Positions 22,544 through 33,566 of a stretch of 64,000 nt of DNA are shown here, piece by piece. The stretch comes from Chytridium lagenaria (taxonomy: Eukaryota; Chytridiomycota; Chytridiomycetes; Chytridiales; Chytridiaceae). The position numbers and the translations under genes are program-made. Within the stretch, counting starts at the first letter, position 1. Each line of letters opens with the position of its first letter. The stretch is from NCBI GenBank assembly GCA_025449115.1, contig JAHLKC010000094.1:1-64000 (forward strand). The letters are read 5' to 3'. The notes under the pieces are model-generated. The model had not been told where the DNA came from and searched no databases. It saw only the letters and a list, made by a program, of their open reading frames with translations.

Positions 22544-24270
22544 ATGGCTCATAAGAGCCTTCATCCTTCGCTGCGAGCCTCAGTTGCGACGCTGATAAAG
22601 CATTCGGACTCGTTTGAAGTCTCACATTTCAGATCAGCAATGTGGGATAGACCCTTCTCGGAATCACTGGCTACCCGGTTCATTGTCACTTGCAATGTGT
22701 GTGGCATCTCGGCATTCTCATGTGAGTTCAAACTTCAAAACCTGCTATGCGCGCACATGTCTCGCTTATTCAAAATTAGAATGTTTACTTACATTACCGT
22801 ACTTAAACACAGGCGAATTTATGTTCGATATAGCAGATCTCGCATATCCTCCCGACATAGTCCTTCACAATTTCGGTTGCTCTGTCCAACTACAGGAGAT
22901 CCAACCTTTGCTGGAATGGAGATTAGATGACCCATCAAATGTTCTTAATGTTCTCGCATGGTTAAGAAAACGACATCAGGTAAACTTTTTGTATAGGAAT
23001 ATTAGTTGGTTCTATGTACTATGAGGTTGTGCCTAAAGTTATGCGGTATTTCAAAGGAAAATCAACAGCGATTGCTGAGGAGTTTAAATGTGGAAAAGCT
23101 TGTTTTTGACCTGGATTGTGTTCTTCATCATCAGGTGTGTATTTAATTTACGTTAAACGTTCCTTGCCGAGACCTTTTCTTTAACATAATCGCTATAGGG
23201 GATCGAGATACTTGTGCAAAACCCTTTCGAAAACGATTCAAAGGTAAATAGGAAACGCCAAAACAGTTGTTGATGATTTGCTTGCTTTAGGTGTTGTTCA
23301 AGTTTCAGCTCAATCTCAATGTAGACTGTAACGCGAAGAAGCCTTTACCAAAAAGTAAAAAATATTCAATTTCGTCTTTAACACTGACCAAACTTAAGTC
23401 GTCACAAAAATAGTTTTCTCTTTAAAAAACGGCTCCGTAAATAGTGTTCAGCGAGACGCCTTTTTCGACTCAGACTTCCAGCCTTCGCGTCCACTAAAGA
23501 TCCCAGATTTTAAAAAGGACAAAACTATGATTGATTTTGTTATGGAGCTTGAAGACAATGCAAACACTTTGCTTGAGGAGATTGTTGGAAAGTCGAAGAA
23601 GAAAAAGCTTGTCGCGCAGGCCTTGATACACGAGTTTAGGACGTGAGTTTGTTAATCACTTCTTTTCTTTCATTTTTTCATTTTTCTTCTTTTTGTTGTG
23701 CTCTTAAATTCTAATGCCCTTCTCCTCAGGCATTGCCTTGAATTCGACGATATTGACTTCTCTTATGTTTCGTTTGTGCATGAATTCAACGAATCCATAA
23801 CAATGGTTGTTAACGGTAAGTAGAATTTTAATATCATTCCGTGCATTATTGAGCTTCATTTGTTTGATTGTTTTCTCATACCTATGTTGCTTCTGCAGTT
23901 CATTTCTCCGATACGCAACCACCCAAGATCTTTATGACTTCGACTATGTATACAAAACCTGACGGCTACACACCCGAAATTCAAGAGCTTGCAGTCAGAC
24001 TTGACACAGATATGCCGCCGGAACAGGTTGTTGGGAGAATAAGGTCAGATGATTGTAAAGCTGCTGAAGTTTTTGTGCTCTTTGCTTTCCGCTTGTTCTT
24101 ACATACTGTCTTTGGTTGAATGGAATTTTTAACTAAATTGGCGATGTTTTCTTAGACTCGGATTAAATGATCAAATTCCCACATTCCATGCGACATGTCA
24201 ACAAAAACCACAAGAAGGCTATCTCGTAAGAACCTATACCAAAACCCTTCAACTTTCCCATCCAAGATAA
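22544..24270 (+). CDS. BABAM2: BABAM2/BRE-like scaffold of BRCC36 deubiquitinase complexes
   Basis: Resembles BRE (BRCC45), the double-UEV scaffold that holds the K63-specific deubiquitinase BRCC36 in the BRISC and BRCA1-A complexes. The likely ATG is 22544 (MAHKSLHPSLRAS). The first UEV-like half gives FMFDIADLAYPPDIVLHNF, QPLLEWRLDDPSNVLNVL and KFQLNLNVD; the second half gives KIPDFKKDKTMIDFVMELED, KLVAQALIHEFRTHCLEFDD and SYVSFVHEFNESITMVVN, matching in order the KRREYIAAF-FG-VVEYD pattern and fold of BRE. About nine exons; the last ends at the TAA 24268-24270. It is shorter than human BRE at the C terminus. Assignment rests on remembered family pattern, not a search. It lies back to back with the LRR gene and convergent with DET1. 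Confidence 0.7.
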
Positions 24271-24401
24271 ATCTCGCGAAGCCTCCTTTCCCAGTAACTA
24301 AGCACAAAAAATAAAAAAATGTAAAAAATTAACGTAGCTAGTTTCTTCTGGCTATAGAGCCTTTCCGTGCAATTAAACATAAATATTAAGCCAATATGCC
24401 T

Positions 24402-26676
24402 TCAATGGCTAATGGGAACGGGTGGACGGAGTACGTGAAAATTGACGCTCGACTCATTCATGCTGACCCATTGAATGGTCATTACGAATGGATCGGTTGG
24501 GTGGAAAATGTACAGAGCATACTTCCTTTAAATATAGGCAAAAATTAGTAAAAGTTACTGCACCCTCTGATATCAAGTAGATAAGTACTTTGTCTGACGA
24601 GCTGCTTCAAAAGAATTCCGGTCAGATTCCTGTGGGTTTGAATTTGAATCAATCCGAAAGAGAAGACCCCCAGTTGCCCTATCCCATATTCGCACAGGTG
24701 ATTCCACGCAAGCACGAACTCTAAAGGCAAAGAGAACATCAGCATCCTTACTTCAGACTCAAGTTTACCTCTCATGATGCGAAATCATCTTCTCGTCATA
24801 GTGGAACAAGTTGTGATCGAAATATGGTGATTCGGAAATACAATGCAAGTTTATGGGAAATATCGACAAGGCCCTTCTACAAGCATACGCGTACCTAACC
24901 AACGTTATAAACAATATTGGAAAAAGCCTACCCGCCATTTTTTGCCTTGCGCAAGGCTTCAAATTGGCGAAGCATTGAATCTTTTGCGTACTCATTGTTG
25001 AAAAAGGTCGTGACATGCGAATGTGTTGGGCCAGAGTAAGAGCCGAACATCTCCTGAAGGGTTCGTTCTAATCCCATTGTTGTATTCTCTAAAAAATGAA
25101 CAATCTCCGTTGTGTCAAGAGAATATATCAAGAAGAAATAGTTTTGGATGTACGACGGTTCCGAATGCTGTCAGAATCAAAGAAAGAAAAGTGTTAGATA
25201 TTAGTCAGATTGTGGCCACCCAAAAGGCATTAATGATCTCATACTCGATCAAGTTCATTATCAGAGCTGCCCAGCTTTATAAGAAGATGGGTTTGGTCCA
25301 AAAATTGAGCCCTCCACATGATCATCGTTGAAAATTGTTGAAACATCATGTGGAAGTGCGACATTGCTCTACGTTTGTGTTAGTAAAGAAAACAATAACC
25401 TCAGACTTTATAGTCCCCATCTGTCGTGCTTTCTTGAAGAGATAGACCATTAATCTGTGCCTTATACCACTTAGAATTTGATCCTATATATACACTATTA
25501 AATGCATTTGGGATGAAATTCGACTATTACCGTTCCTAAAAATTGACTCATTAGATCATTTTAAACAATAAACGATAGCATTCAAAACCATTAATATCTA
25601 ACTTGCCTTCTCCAAGTTGAGGTCCGCCATACTGGATCTCCGCGTTTATAGCCTCTTCAATCAAGAGACCATCATCTTCATAATTGTGCCATCCTACTGT
25701 TCTTATTGACACAAATGAAGACTTCGACTTTACAATCTTTAGAAATACAGGCTCTTACATATTCTCAAACCTTGATTAGAACAAGAAAGATACATTGATT
25801 TTGGACCGACGTAATGGCAAGGACATCATTATGTATGCTGACTCCAGCATGGTTGGCAAGGAGGATAAAATCTCCACAATAAGTGATTTTATCCAATACC
25901 TCTCGAATGATTAGAATAGTTTCAAAAAGTACTTTATACCTTTCCGGCCAATATATCTATTAGCCAAAAAGTTATGTCATCGGTGTCTGGAAAAGTATTT
26001 AAGGAGGTCGGAAACATAGGTCGTCCGTTATATCCCAAGGAAGGCCGAGCTGATGCCAATATCATCTTCAGGCTTTCTTAATATACAGACAAAAAGGTTG
26101 TAAAGAAATACCAATGTTCCAGAAGAGTCAAACATGCAAAAGTCTTTACAAACGAGCTCGGGTCCGGCTGTCAGCAAGAGCTCATGAGAAAGGCTAAAAA
26201 AACTTTCGAAAACTGCAGCTTCCTCAGAGAATTCTTGACCCCGATTGGTTTGAAAAGGCTTGCCGCCAGGTCCATTGTACCAATACAACTGGACGGCATG
26301 CTGGTTCATAGAAAACGCAACCAAATACTGAGGAACCATGCATCAGCAACCTTGAGAGTCACCACGTCAATACCTTTCCACAAGGGGTAAACTTTTTAAG
26401 GGCCACATCAGGAACACGGGCCTGTCGAATACTGGTTTTCGGCGCAACGAATCGGTAAGCCGTCTTCAAGAAATTTCTGTCTATACGAGCACCAGTTTCT
26501 CGTCTATGGAGGTACTGAAGAAGCGCATCATTTCGGTCCAGAGGAGAAACCCGAGGTTCGCCTGGACCTAAATTTATTCTTGAGCCTAAGATCTCCTCGT
26601 GGCTCGTTCCAGTTCGACTCAGTCGCAGATGCTTTTCTGGAGGTTCCAAATTGTCGCAGTCGACAGGTCTCTTCAT
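24402..26676 (-). CDS. DET1: DET1 homologue (CUL4-DDB1 ubiquitin ligase component)
   Basis: Homologue of De-etiolated-1, which with DDB1 and DDA1 forms an atypical substrate-handling module of CUL4 ligases. The ATG at 26676 starts MKRPVDCDNLEPPEKHL; then YLHRRETGARIDRNFLKTAY, the WD-like core KFTPCGKYLVAFSMNQHAVQ and SFFSLSHELLLTAGPELVCK, matching the start of animal and plant DET1. Near the 3' end FFNNEYAKDSMLRQFEALR, QSPYFDHNLFHYDEKMIS and the final exon FHPTDPFVMTIQWVSMNESS correspond to the conserved C-terminal half, ending at the TGA 24402-24404. Twelve or so short introns. The middle (25140-26030) is only roughly resolved. DET1 is uncommon in fungi. Confidence 0.85.
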
Positions 26677-27277
26677 TTATGCTGGAAATTGACATGGAAA
26701 TTCCAGGTGCATACATGTAAAACAAATCTACTTAAACGAGTTTTTGCCTCTATTCCCAAATAAGGGAATAGGGCCACAAATGTGATAAAGGGGTTGGTGT
26801 AAAGTGATAAGAGAAGGGTTACAATCGTTATGAGGGTTGTTGTCGTCCTGCTGGTTGGCGAGGAACTGGGCCGTGGAGAGGGTGCTTCCTCCCTTCCCTG
26901 ATGATTCAGCACAACATGAGAACGATGGACGCCATAAAGTCCCTGTTCCATGTAGTGAAGCAATTCTTGCAATGCAACTTTGAGAGGATATGGACTCTTT
27001 GACTTGACTTTACGTTCTTTACGTTATCCCTTTGATAATAAATAGAAATAGATAGTGTCGTGAGTTTGTTTTGATTATCAATTGAGGTGCTGGACTGCTG
27101 ATGATGGAATAGACTCGCATGGACAGACTGATGAAGACAAACGCTCATCCTGCGTTAACATTACTGATAAGGGACTAAAATTGTTTAAGGTGACCGTCTG
27201 ACAATTTTTGGCGTCCGACTGGACAAACCTTTTATTATACATCAACTCAACGTTTCTAGCCGACATTTCTCTAGAGC
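26677..27277. promoter_or_regulatory. Divergent intergenic region between DET1 and the CIP2A-like gene
   Basis: About 600 bases between two divergent start codons; promoters and 5' leaders of both genes must lie here. Open frames are short and unlike known proteins. I see no clear TATA box or repeated operator. Confidence 0.4.
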
Positions 27278-30200
27278 ATGCTCACCGTTAAATCCGAGGA
27301 AGCCAGTCCGCCGAACTTCACAAAGCACAACCTGATTACACTGGTTGATGTTTTGTCTGAGACAATACTTGGCGATGAATGGCTTATATCGGGCGACATA
27401 CCGATGGAGGTGGAAAGAAGTCTTCGGGTCAGAGGGCAATGTGGCAATTGATCTAATTAATATTAATAGACCTTGCTTTCTCACTTGAAGAGTGATCTCC
27501 ATGCTTTCACCGAGCATCTTTTCTCTGATGAAAGGGTTTACGGCACTGCCCTACAATTAAAAGAGCAAATTACTCAGGCCCCCGTAGTTTTACGATTTAT
27601 TAAGTGTTTGTCGCGCATCATGCTTGGTGTAGATATAAAGGCAACAAGCTTTATCCTCGTTTTGGACATTTTTCGAATATGGAGTAAGGGCATCCGTGGG
27701 TTTAAAATTTTATTTACTTTTTGATCTAAGCTTCCGATCGAGTTGCTGCAACGTTCATGTCAAATCCGGAAATAGGGATTGTTGACTTATTCATGCAGTT
27801 AGCCCTGACATCACAAGATAATGACCGCGTAAGCGAAGGCCATTTTGTGGTGTATTTATGTTTCTTAGCTTCTTCATTGCCTGTGTGAAATCACCAAACT
27901 TTCACGCGTGAAGAATTTTACCTATCGGATAAACAAGAACTTTTGGGCCAAATCTCAGATCGAATGTAAGGTTATAAGTGAAACCACCATATTAATATTT
28001 TTTCAAGTTTGACGCGAGACAAAGACTCTCTTCTTATACATTTAAGCTTTCTTAGCAATATCTGTGACAACAAGTTAAACTGTCGCGATCTACAGAACCT
28101 CCCAAACTTTGACGCATTAATACGATATCTGGTTGGATTGTTAGGCCAAAACGTAGAATTTTGAGAAATCTTTGTCTGACAAAGACGTAGGAGGTTGACT
28201 ATATCATTCTTGTAAAGGCTCTTATGGTGATTGCCGAGCTCACAGAAAACCTATCTATTGGTGGAAATGTAAACTGAAGTTCAAAAATCTGAGTTCTAAC
28301 AATTATAGTTTTTCACCGAAGGAAACATTGTTGAAACAACGAAAATGATTTTTAGTGTTCTGACAAAGGCATCATCGCGAAGGGACATGGACGGGTCCAT
28401 CGAGTTGTTGGAGCAACTATGCAAAAGCGACTCTTTGAAAGAGGTTATAAATAGGTAAGATAATTGTCGAAGCTGAATCTAAATGATGTAGATACCTAAA
28501 AAGTAGCAAACCGATCAAAGCCGCTCTCAAATCTTTAAGCGCAGAAGGATCTACTCAAGATCAGGCATGCTACCGATTCAGAGATGAAAGCTTATACTTA
28601 AAAAAGGGTTTCCGTCTATTTACAGTACTCCTAAAGAACAGATTATGTGAAGAACAGTTGCTACCTTTAATAAGTGACACAATCCTTCTTTCCGACGCGG
28701 CGGCATGGCTGGAAACGGTAGTATCAAGCTCGCAAAGCTTGGGCCAACAGTATATAGACTGTGAGCATGCAATTCAAGTCGTTGTAGCGATTATGAATTC
28801 GGTAAGAAAAAAATTAATCGTCGCTAACGCAATAATGCAGGGGTTATTAAAAAAATTGGAAAAGTCAAAAAAAAGTCTCACTGAACACATTTACAAGTTT
28901 TCGTCTAGTCTGTTGAAGTCATTAGAATCCTTGTTATCGAGTGATGACATCTTATCGAAGCTCGGCTACTTACTGTCGTTTGCTGTAGAAGTTGCAGAAG
29001 CTTTAAGTACTTACATGCAGATCTCACACAACTTTTCTTACCTTCTCTTCTTCCCCGAATAAGATCTCGTGGCAAGCTATTTGTGTACAACTAGCGATAG
29101 TAGCTTCGCCAATCTCCTTCAGAGATGCCGTAGGATATTTGACCGCTTGATTAAACACACCGTGGAGGACAATTGCTTACCATGGCTGCTTGTACCTTTA
29201 TTTAAAATAATTATTGAGTCACATGGTTCGAATATGGAGAGTTTAAAGCGGGAGGTAAAGTTACCACCTTTTTTTTTTTGTAACGGCGTAGGGTATTTTA
29301 TCAGATAAATTGCATCGCAGTGTTCAAATCTGTCTCGGAACTAGTCCTTATTCTTCTCTTGTTGAAGCAGCTGTAGAAATTACGAGAATGGTGCCAAGCG
29401 AATTCCCGTCAGTTTTTTTTTATTTTTACTTCAACGTCAATTGGAATAACATGTTTTCAAGCTTACCCATGTTCATTGCGCAAGAAAATCGTTTCCGCCT
29501 CTTCCAAACCTACTCAAAATTCCTCACCGAGGCAACCCAAAAAACGAGTAAACGCCGTGACTTCTCTTTAGGGCGTCCGAGTTCATCGTTTGGTATCGAC
29601 TTCCACGTCTTGGATGGACTATCCAGTTTCCGGGCTGAGAGACCAGCCGATTATTCTTTTATGAAAGTGGAGGATGCTGATCGTTCCATTAATGCTCTGT
29701 CGCAATTGGTTTTTCTCGCATTTTTTTTTATATCTGACATTAGTAGGAAAAGGAGGTTGAATTATGGAGCATAGGATGAGGAAAGAGATGGAGGTAAGCC
29801 AAAGCCAAATAGTCAAGACATTTAATCTTTTTTAGTTAAAAACCGCGATTTCCCAGCAAAAGGTGTCAGCTTATGAGCTTAAAATCAGCTCATTAAAATC
29901 AGAGCTTGGAGAAGCAAGAGTATTGATCCTTCTAATCCAGCTTTCTTATATTAATTTAGGATGCTCTTGAGCAAAAAACTGAAATATTGTCACGAAAGAA
30001 TTCAGAAATAAATGAAAAGGTAGGGATTCCTTCATAAATTGTATTGAAGAAGCAAAGAATTCAGAATTCACACGGACTCTATCAACGTTTGAACGCGAGA
30101 ATGAAGTCATCAAACAGGAATGCGAGAGCATGAAGAAGGAACTCCGTGCGGAAGCGGAGAAAAACAAAACTTGGGAAGGTCAAGTGGCAAAACTACAGTC

Positions 30201-30599
30201 TTCGTGAGAAAAACGCTGTTGGTTTATTCAATTTGACTTTATTTAGCGTCTCCGCCCTTCAAACCAAATTGTCGGAGAAAGATGCCAGTATGGCATCAAC
30301 TAAATCTACTATTGAAGAGTTGACGGCCACTTTATCGGCGACAAGAATTGAGAAAGAAAACATGGTGCAAATGCTGAGGGCACGCCTTGAAGCGGCACAG
30401 GAAAGTGTAAAAAAGCATGAAAAGGAGGTGAGAAAATCCCGCAATCGAGTTTGTGTCTAATGTTCTCCAGAATGCTTCCCTGAAGGAACTTTTCGCATCG
30501 AGAGATACAAGAGTGAATGAGCTTGAGAAGAAGGTGAGGGATATGGAAGACGAGAGCAAGATCCAAGAGGATATTGTCTCCAAGTTGGCAGAAAGTTAA
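27278..30599 (+). CDS. CIP2A: CIP2A-like protein (helical repeats plus C-terminal coiled coil)
   Basis: Resembles CIP2A, the armadillo-like/coiled-coil protein that inhibits PP2A-B56 and tethers broken chromosomes with TOPBP1 in mitosis. The ATG at 27278 starts a helical N-terminal half: LITLVDVLSETILGDEWL, FLSNICDNKLNCRDLQNLP, LVGLLGQNVEF, then MVIAELTENLSIGG and NIVETTKMIFSVL followed by SIELLEQLCKSDSLKEVINR, in the same order and spacing as the CIP2A armadillo block. Region 28530-29060 holds further helices. From about 29840 the gene is coiled coil (VSAYELKISSLKSELGEA, LQTKLSEKDASM, ELEKKVRDMEDESK) to the TAA 30597-30599. A dozen introns, with some single-base frame doubts (near 27735). 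Alternative: another helical/coiled-coil protein. It converges with MTR3, stop to stop 8 bases. Confidence 0.6.
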
Positions 30600-30607
30600 A
30601 TGGTTTG

Positions 30608-31719
30608 TCAATGAGAAGAAAGAAATAGAGGATGGTATCGGTTAACGGGAAATAAATAATGTGGTTTATTGCTCCATAACAGAGCCATTTTCTTTGGCCG
30701 AAGCGATTCGATGAGTGTTTCTCGCAGAGCATCGTGAATTTTTGAGCATCCATCCAGACAAAGATCCATAGCCTGTTAGAATGTCAGACGCCGTTTTTCT
30801 AGAACGTATTTATTTACCTCTGTTAATGAAGAAATCGCAATTTCTCCACTGTGCACCATGTGAGTGACCTCCCGCATCGATGGCATGTAGGCAATAACCA
30901 AACTCCCGATTTGGAACTCTTCCTCATTTGACGTGCAATCCAAAGCTAATGTCCGGTCCTGAAGTGCTTTTGATGGTCTTTCAAAAAACCCTGCCGAGCA
31001 TGCCGCCACTGTATCAAGCATCTCTATTCCCGCATCCGCCAACGCCAAAGATGCACAGCTTATTGCCAAACATAATGCTGACGCCATTCCATCTCCTTCC
31101 AGCACAATAGTAAATATATCAATCTCAGATTTAGGGTACTTGTGCAGCCTCACGGCCGGCGTGAGAGCTTGCTTCATTAGCATGGCATTTTCGGCTTCCT
31201 GGGATTCCTGTAATCCTGTCAGATATAGGTTGCAGTGGATACTTGATGCATACCCTCATGAATCCCTTTCTCTTCTTTAATGCAAATGACGCATATCTAA
31301 AGTCGCAAACTAGAACACCCGTCTCCGAAGATCTCTTGCCCGTTATTTGCTGTCTCGGTCCGTAACTTTTTCCAAAGGTTAACAACAAAGATGATGGTTG
31401 TCTCATTACACTCCACAGACGACTTTAAGATTCCCGGCTTCCATGTATGCCGACCCGTTTGCCTGCCTAATCATTCCAGTCTTGGCAACTACGGGATCAG
31501 TGTCAGCGACTTATCTTCATTGTATCTGGCTACGACTTACAAAAGGGTCTAAAGCTTTCAGATGAGCGCCCATCACTTCTCTTTTCAGGGTTGAATGATG
31601 GAATGACATTGTCGGAAAGCGGAATCACGGATTTCTCAGGTCCCTGGAGTCATGCATCAGCTTCGGAAACTCTCAAGTCGATGCCTCACTCGAATGCGTT
31701 TTCGGTCGATATGCGACAT
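30608..31719 (-). CDS. MTR3: Exosome RNase PH-like ring subunit MTR3 (EXOSC6)
   Basis: Ring subunit of the nuclear and cytoplasmic RNA exosome, catalytically inactive in eukaryotes. The ATG at 31719 gives MSHIDRKRIR, an intron, then GPEKSVIPLSDNVIPSF and the RSDGR motif; next GMIRQANGSAYMEAGNLKVV and CGVYGPRQQ, GVLVCDFRYASFALKKRKG, TPAVRLHKYPKSEIDIF, LEGDGMASALCLAISCASLA and LADAGIEMLDTVAACSAG, typical of the RNase PH fold and of the MTR3 branch (PAVRLHKYP). The last exon carries the final helix AMDLCLDGCSKIHDALRETL and ends near 30608. Five exons or so. It follows the Fpg gene by 82 bases on the same strand. RRP41 is a less likely alternative. Confidence 0.85.
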
Positions 31720-31801
31720 TCTCAAAAGAAAAAAATTGATGGGAACGGATGCAGATAAAAACTATCATGCTTTCGAAACCTGGACAAATTCAAAGACGTA
31801 T

Positions 31802-33460
31802 TTAGGGATTACTAGATCTATTTCTGCAACGAAGAACGCGCCCGCTGTTTGTCACAAAATCCTCATCATCCGCCGCTTTTTTCTGCTTAGCCCCGAATGT
31901 GTCGGTTGATTCTCCTATATTTGACTCAAACACCATGTCGTCATCCTAAAACGCATTGTAATGATTACTAGATGTGACGAGGGCTATGCATATATGACAG
32001 GTGACTTACTTCTTCATCGGTTAACGGCTCAAGCTTCACCCTCGCTTTCCGCTTTCGGTTTGCACCGGTTTTCCCAAGTTTCTCCTAGATAAGTGTCAAA
32101 AAGAGAGCATGCCCCTTAAAAGTCTTAACCTTTACAACTTTTAATGATGGTGCCTTGCGAGTTTTCTTTCCTTTTTCTTGTTTGATCGCTTTCTCCTCAC
32201 TTGACTCCACTTCGTTGTCTTGGCTGTCTCTAGCCTTCTTAGTTCCATTTGTCCTCCTCCTTTTTCTCAACAATACATCAGCTTCGTCCTCCACTTTCGT
32301 CTTCCGTCCTTTCACTTTCGGTTTATTGTCTTCTTCTTCCTCCTCGGAAACGTCGTCATCGTCCGCCTTCCGCTTCCTCTTTTTCTAGGCAATACGCATC
32401 AGACGCCTGTAAAACAGAAAAGAACGTTTACCTTTTCAGGAAGCGTTCCTCTTAATACTTGCTCTGCCGAACAATTGCACTCGTTCGCCCCCCAACCGTC
32501 ATAAACTCAATAGCGTTCCCGTTTGGCATCTGCAACGACATTTTCTTGCTCTGTGCCTTCTCCCACCTTTAAAAACTTGAATAAAAAAAAACGCGTCCTC
32601 ATACTTTCACCAACCTATAATGAAACAGCCACGACTCTGGGAACTGATCAGAATCCGCATTCACCTCAACAGCCGTTTTCACCACCATCAAAATCGCCTC
32701 ATGCAACGCCTTCAATTCCTCATCCTCCAAAGTCTGCGTATCTTGCGCAGGATGAACTTTAGCATGATACAACACCTCATCTGCAACCCAGTTCCCGATT
32801 CCCGCTGAAAATTCCTGTTTAAGAAGCAGAGCTTTTACAGGCATCTTTCGTTTTCGAACGCCTTCCGAGAAAACCTCAAGTGTGGGCATGGAATGGATAG
32901 GGTCGAATCCAAGGACGCTGATGGGAGGTTCTTTCATGGGATCGTTGCAGAGACGAATTTTGGCTAACCTTCGCGGATCGGTGAAGGCGATCTCGCAGTC
33001 ATTGTCGAGGACCATGACGAATTTCCAGAACTTTGGAGGCCATTCCTCGCCATCGGTTTTAAAGTCTTTGTACTTTAGACCTTGCTGCCCTTTCACACGA
33101 ACGCTTCCCGTCATCCCGAAATGGAGAACGGGATGCGGGGGTTCATTAAGCTTTAGGTAAAACACCTAAAGGTAAAATGATTAATTATATGAGCTGCATG
33201 GCAGAAGGGGAGGGGAGGGTTGGAGCTACCTTGCCATATCGAAAGGTATCGTCAACGGTTTTGTTCACAATGCCTTCAGCAAAAGTGGTATTGGTGATGC
33301 CATCGGTGAACACGATAGAATCTGGATTCGAGTCCACACGAACGATTTTCTTCCCAACACAATGCGCATGCATGAGCAGCCTTCCTCGCTCCACCTCTGG
33401 AAGTTCTGGCACTACCCGATACGGTTAGTTGATGCTGCTATCCTGTGTATGCGGCTTACT
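31802..33460 (-). CDS. Fpg/MutM-type DNA glycosylase (plant/fungal FPG)
   Basis: Bifunctional DNA glycosylase/AP lyase for oxidised purines. The mature protein should begin with the catalytic proline in PELPEVERGRLLMHAH; the E after P is also catalytic. No ATG precedes it: the codon there is GTG, but a 48-base intron (33412-33459) joins an A at 33460 to TG at 33411-33410 to make the start codon. The second exon (33165-32599) holds FGMTGSVRVKG, DPRRLAKIRL and the H2TH helix QEFSAGIGNWVADEVLYHAK. As in the plant/fungal branch the zinc finger is replaced by GGRTSAIV. A long Lys/Arg/Asp/Glu-rich tail (32390-31802: KKRKRKADDDDVSEEEEE) suggests nuclear targeting and ends with SGRVLRCRNRSSNP. One frame break is likely near 32470. 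Confidence 0.88.
33412..33459 (-). other. 48-base intron inside the start codon of the Fpg gene
   Basis: On the minus strand the sequence reads A|GTAAGC at 33460/33459, a branch-like CTAAC, then TAG|TGCCAGAACTT at 33412/33411. Removing it creates ATG CCA GAA CTT. Donor, branch and acceptor all match the introns of other genes here, and proteins of this family need Met-Pro-Glu at the very start. The intron is inferred from sequence only; no transcript evidence. Confidence 0.75.
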
Positions 33461-33566
33461 GTTCAAAGTGACAAGGGATATTGGATCGAAGTTTGTCGCA
33501 GACCAAGAAATGGACAAGTTGACAGCCTTCACCTATAGAAAAGTCGATAGGGATATATTTATTTGT

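Noticed and set aside
33410..33412. GTG as a non-ATG start codon of the Fpg gene
   Set aside because: A canonical short intron that rebuilds ATG fits better and GTG starts are very rare in nuclear genes.
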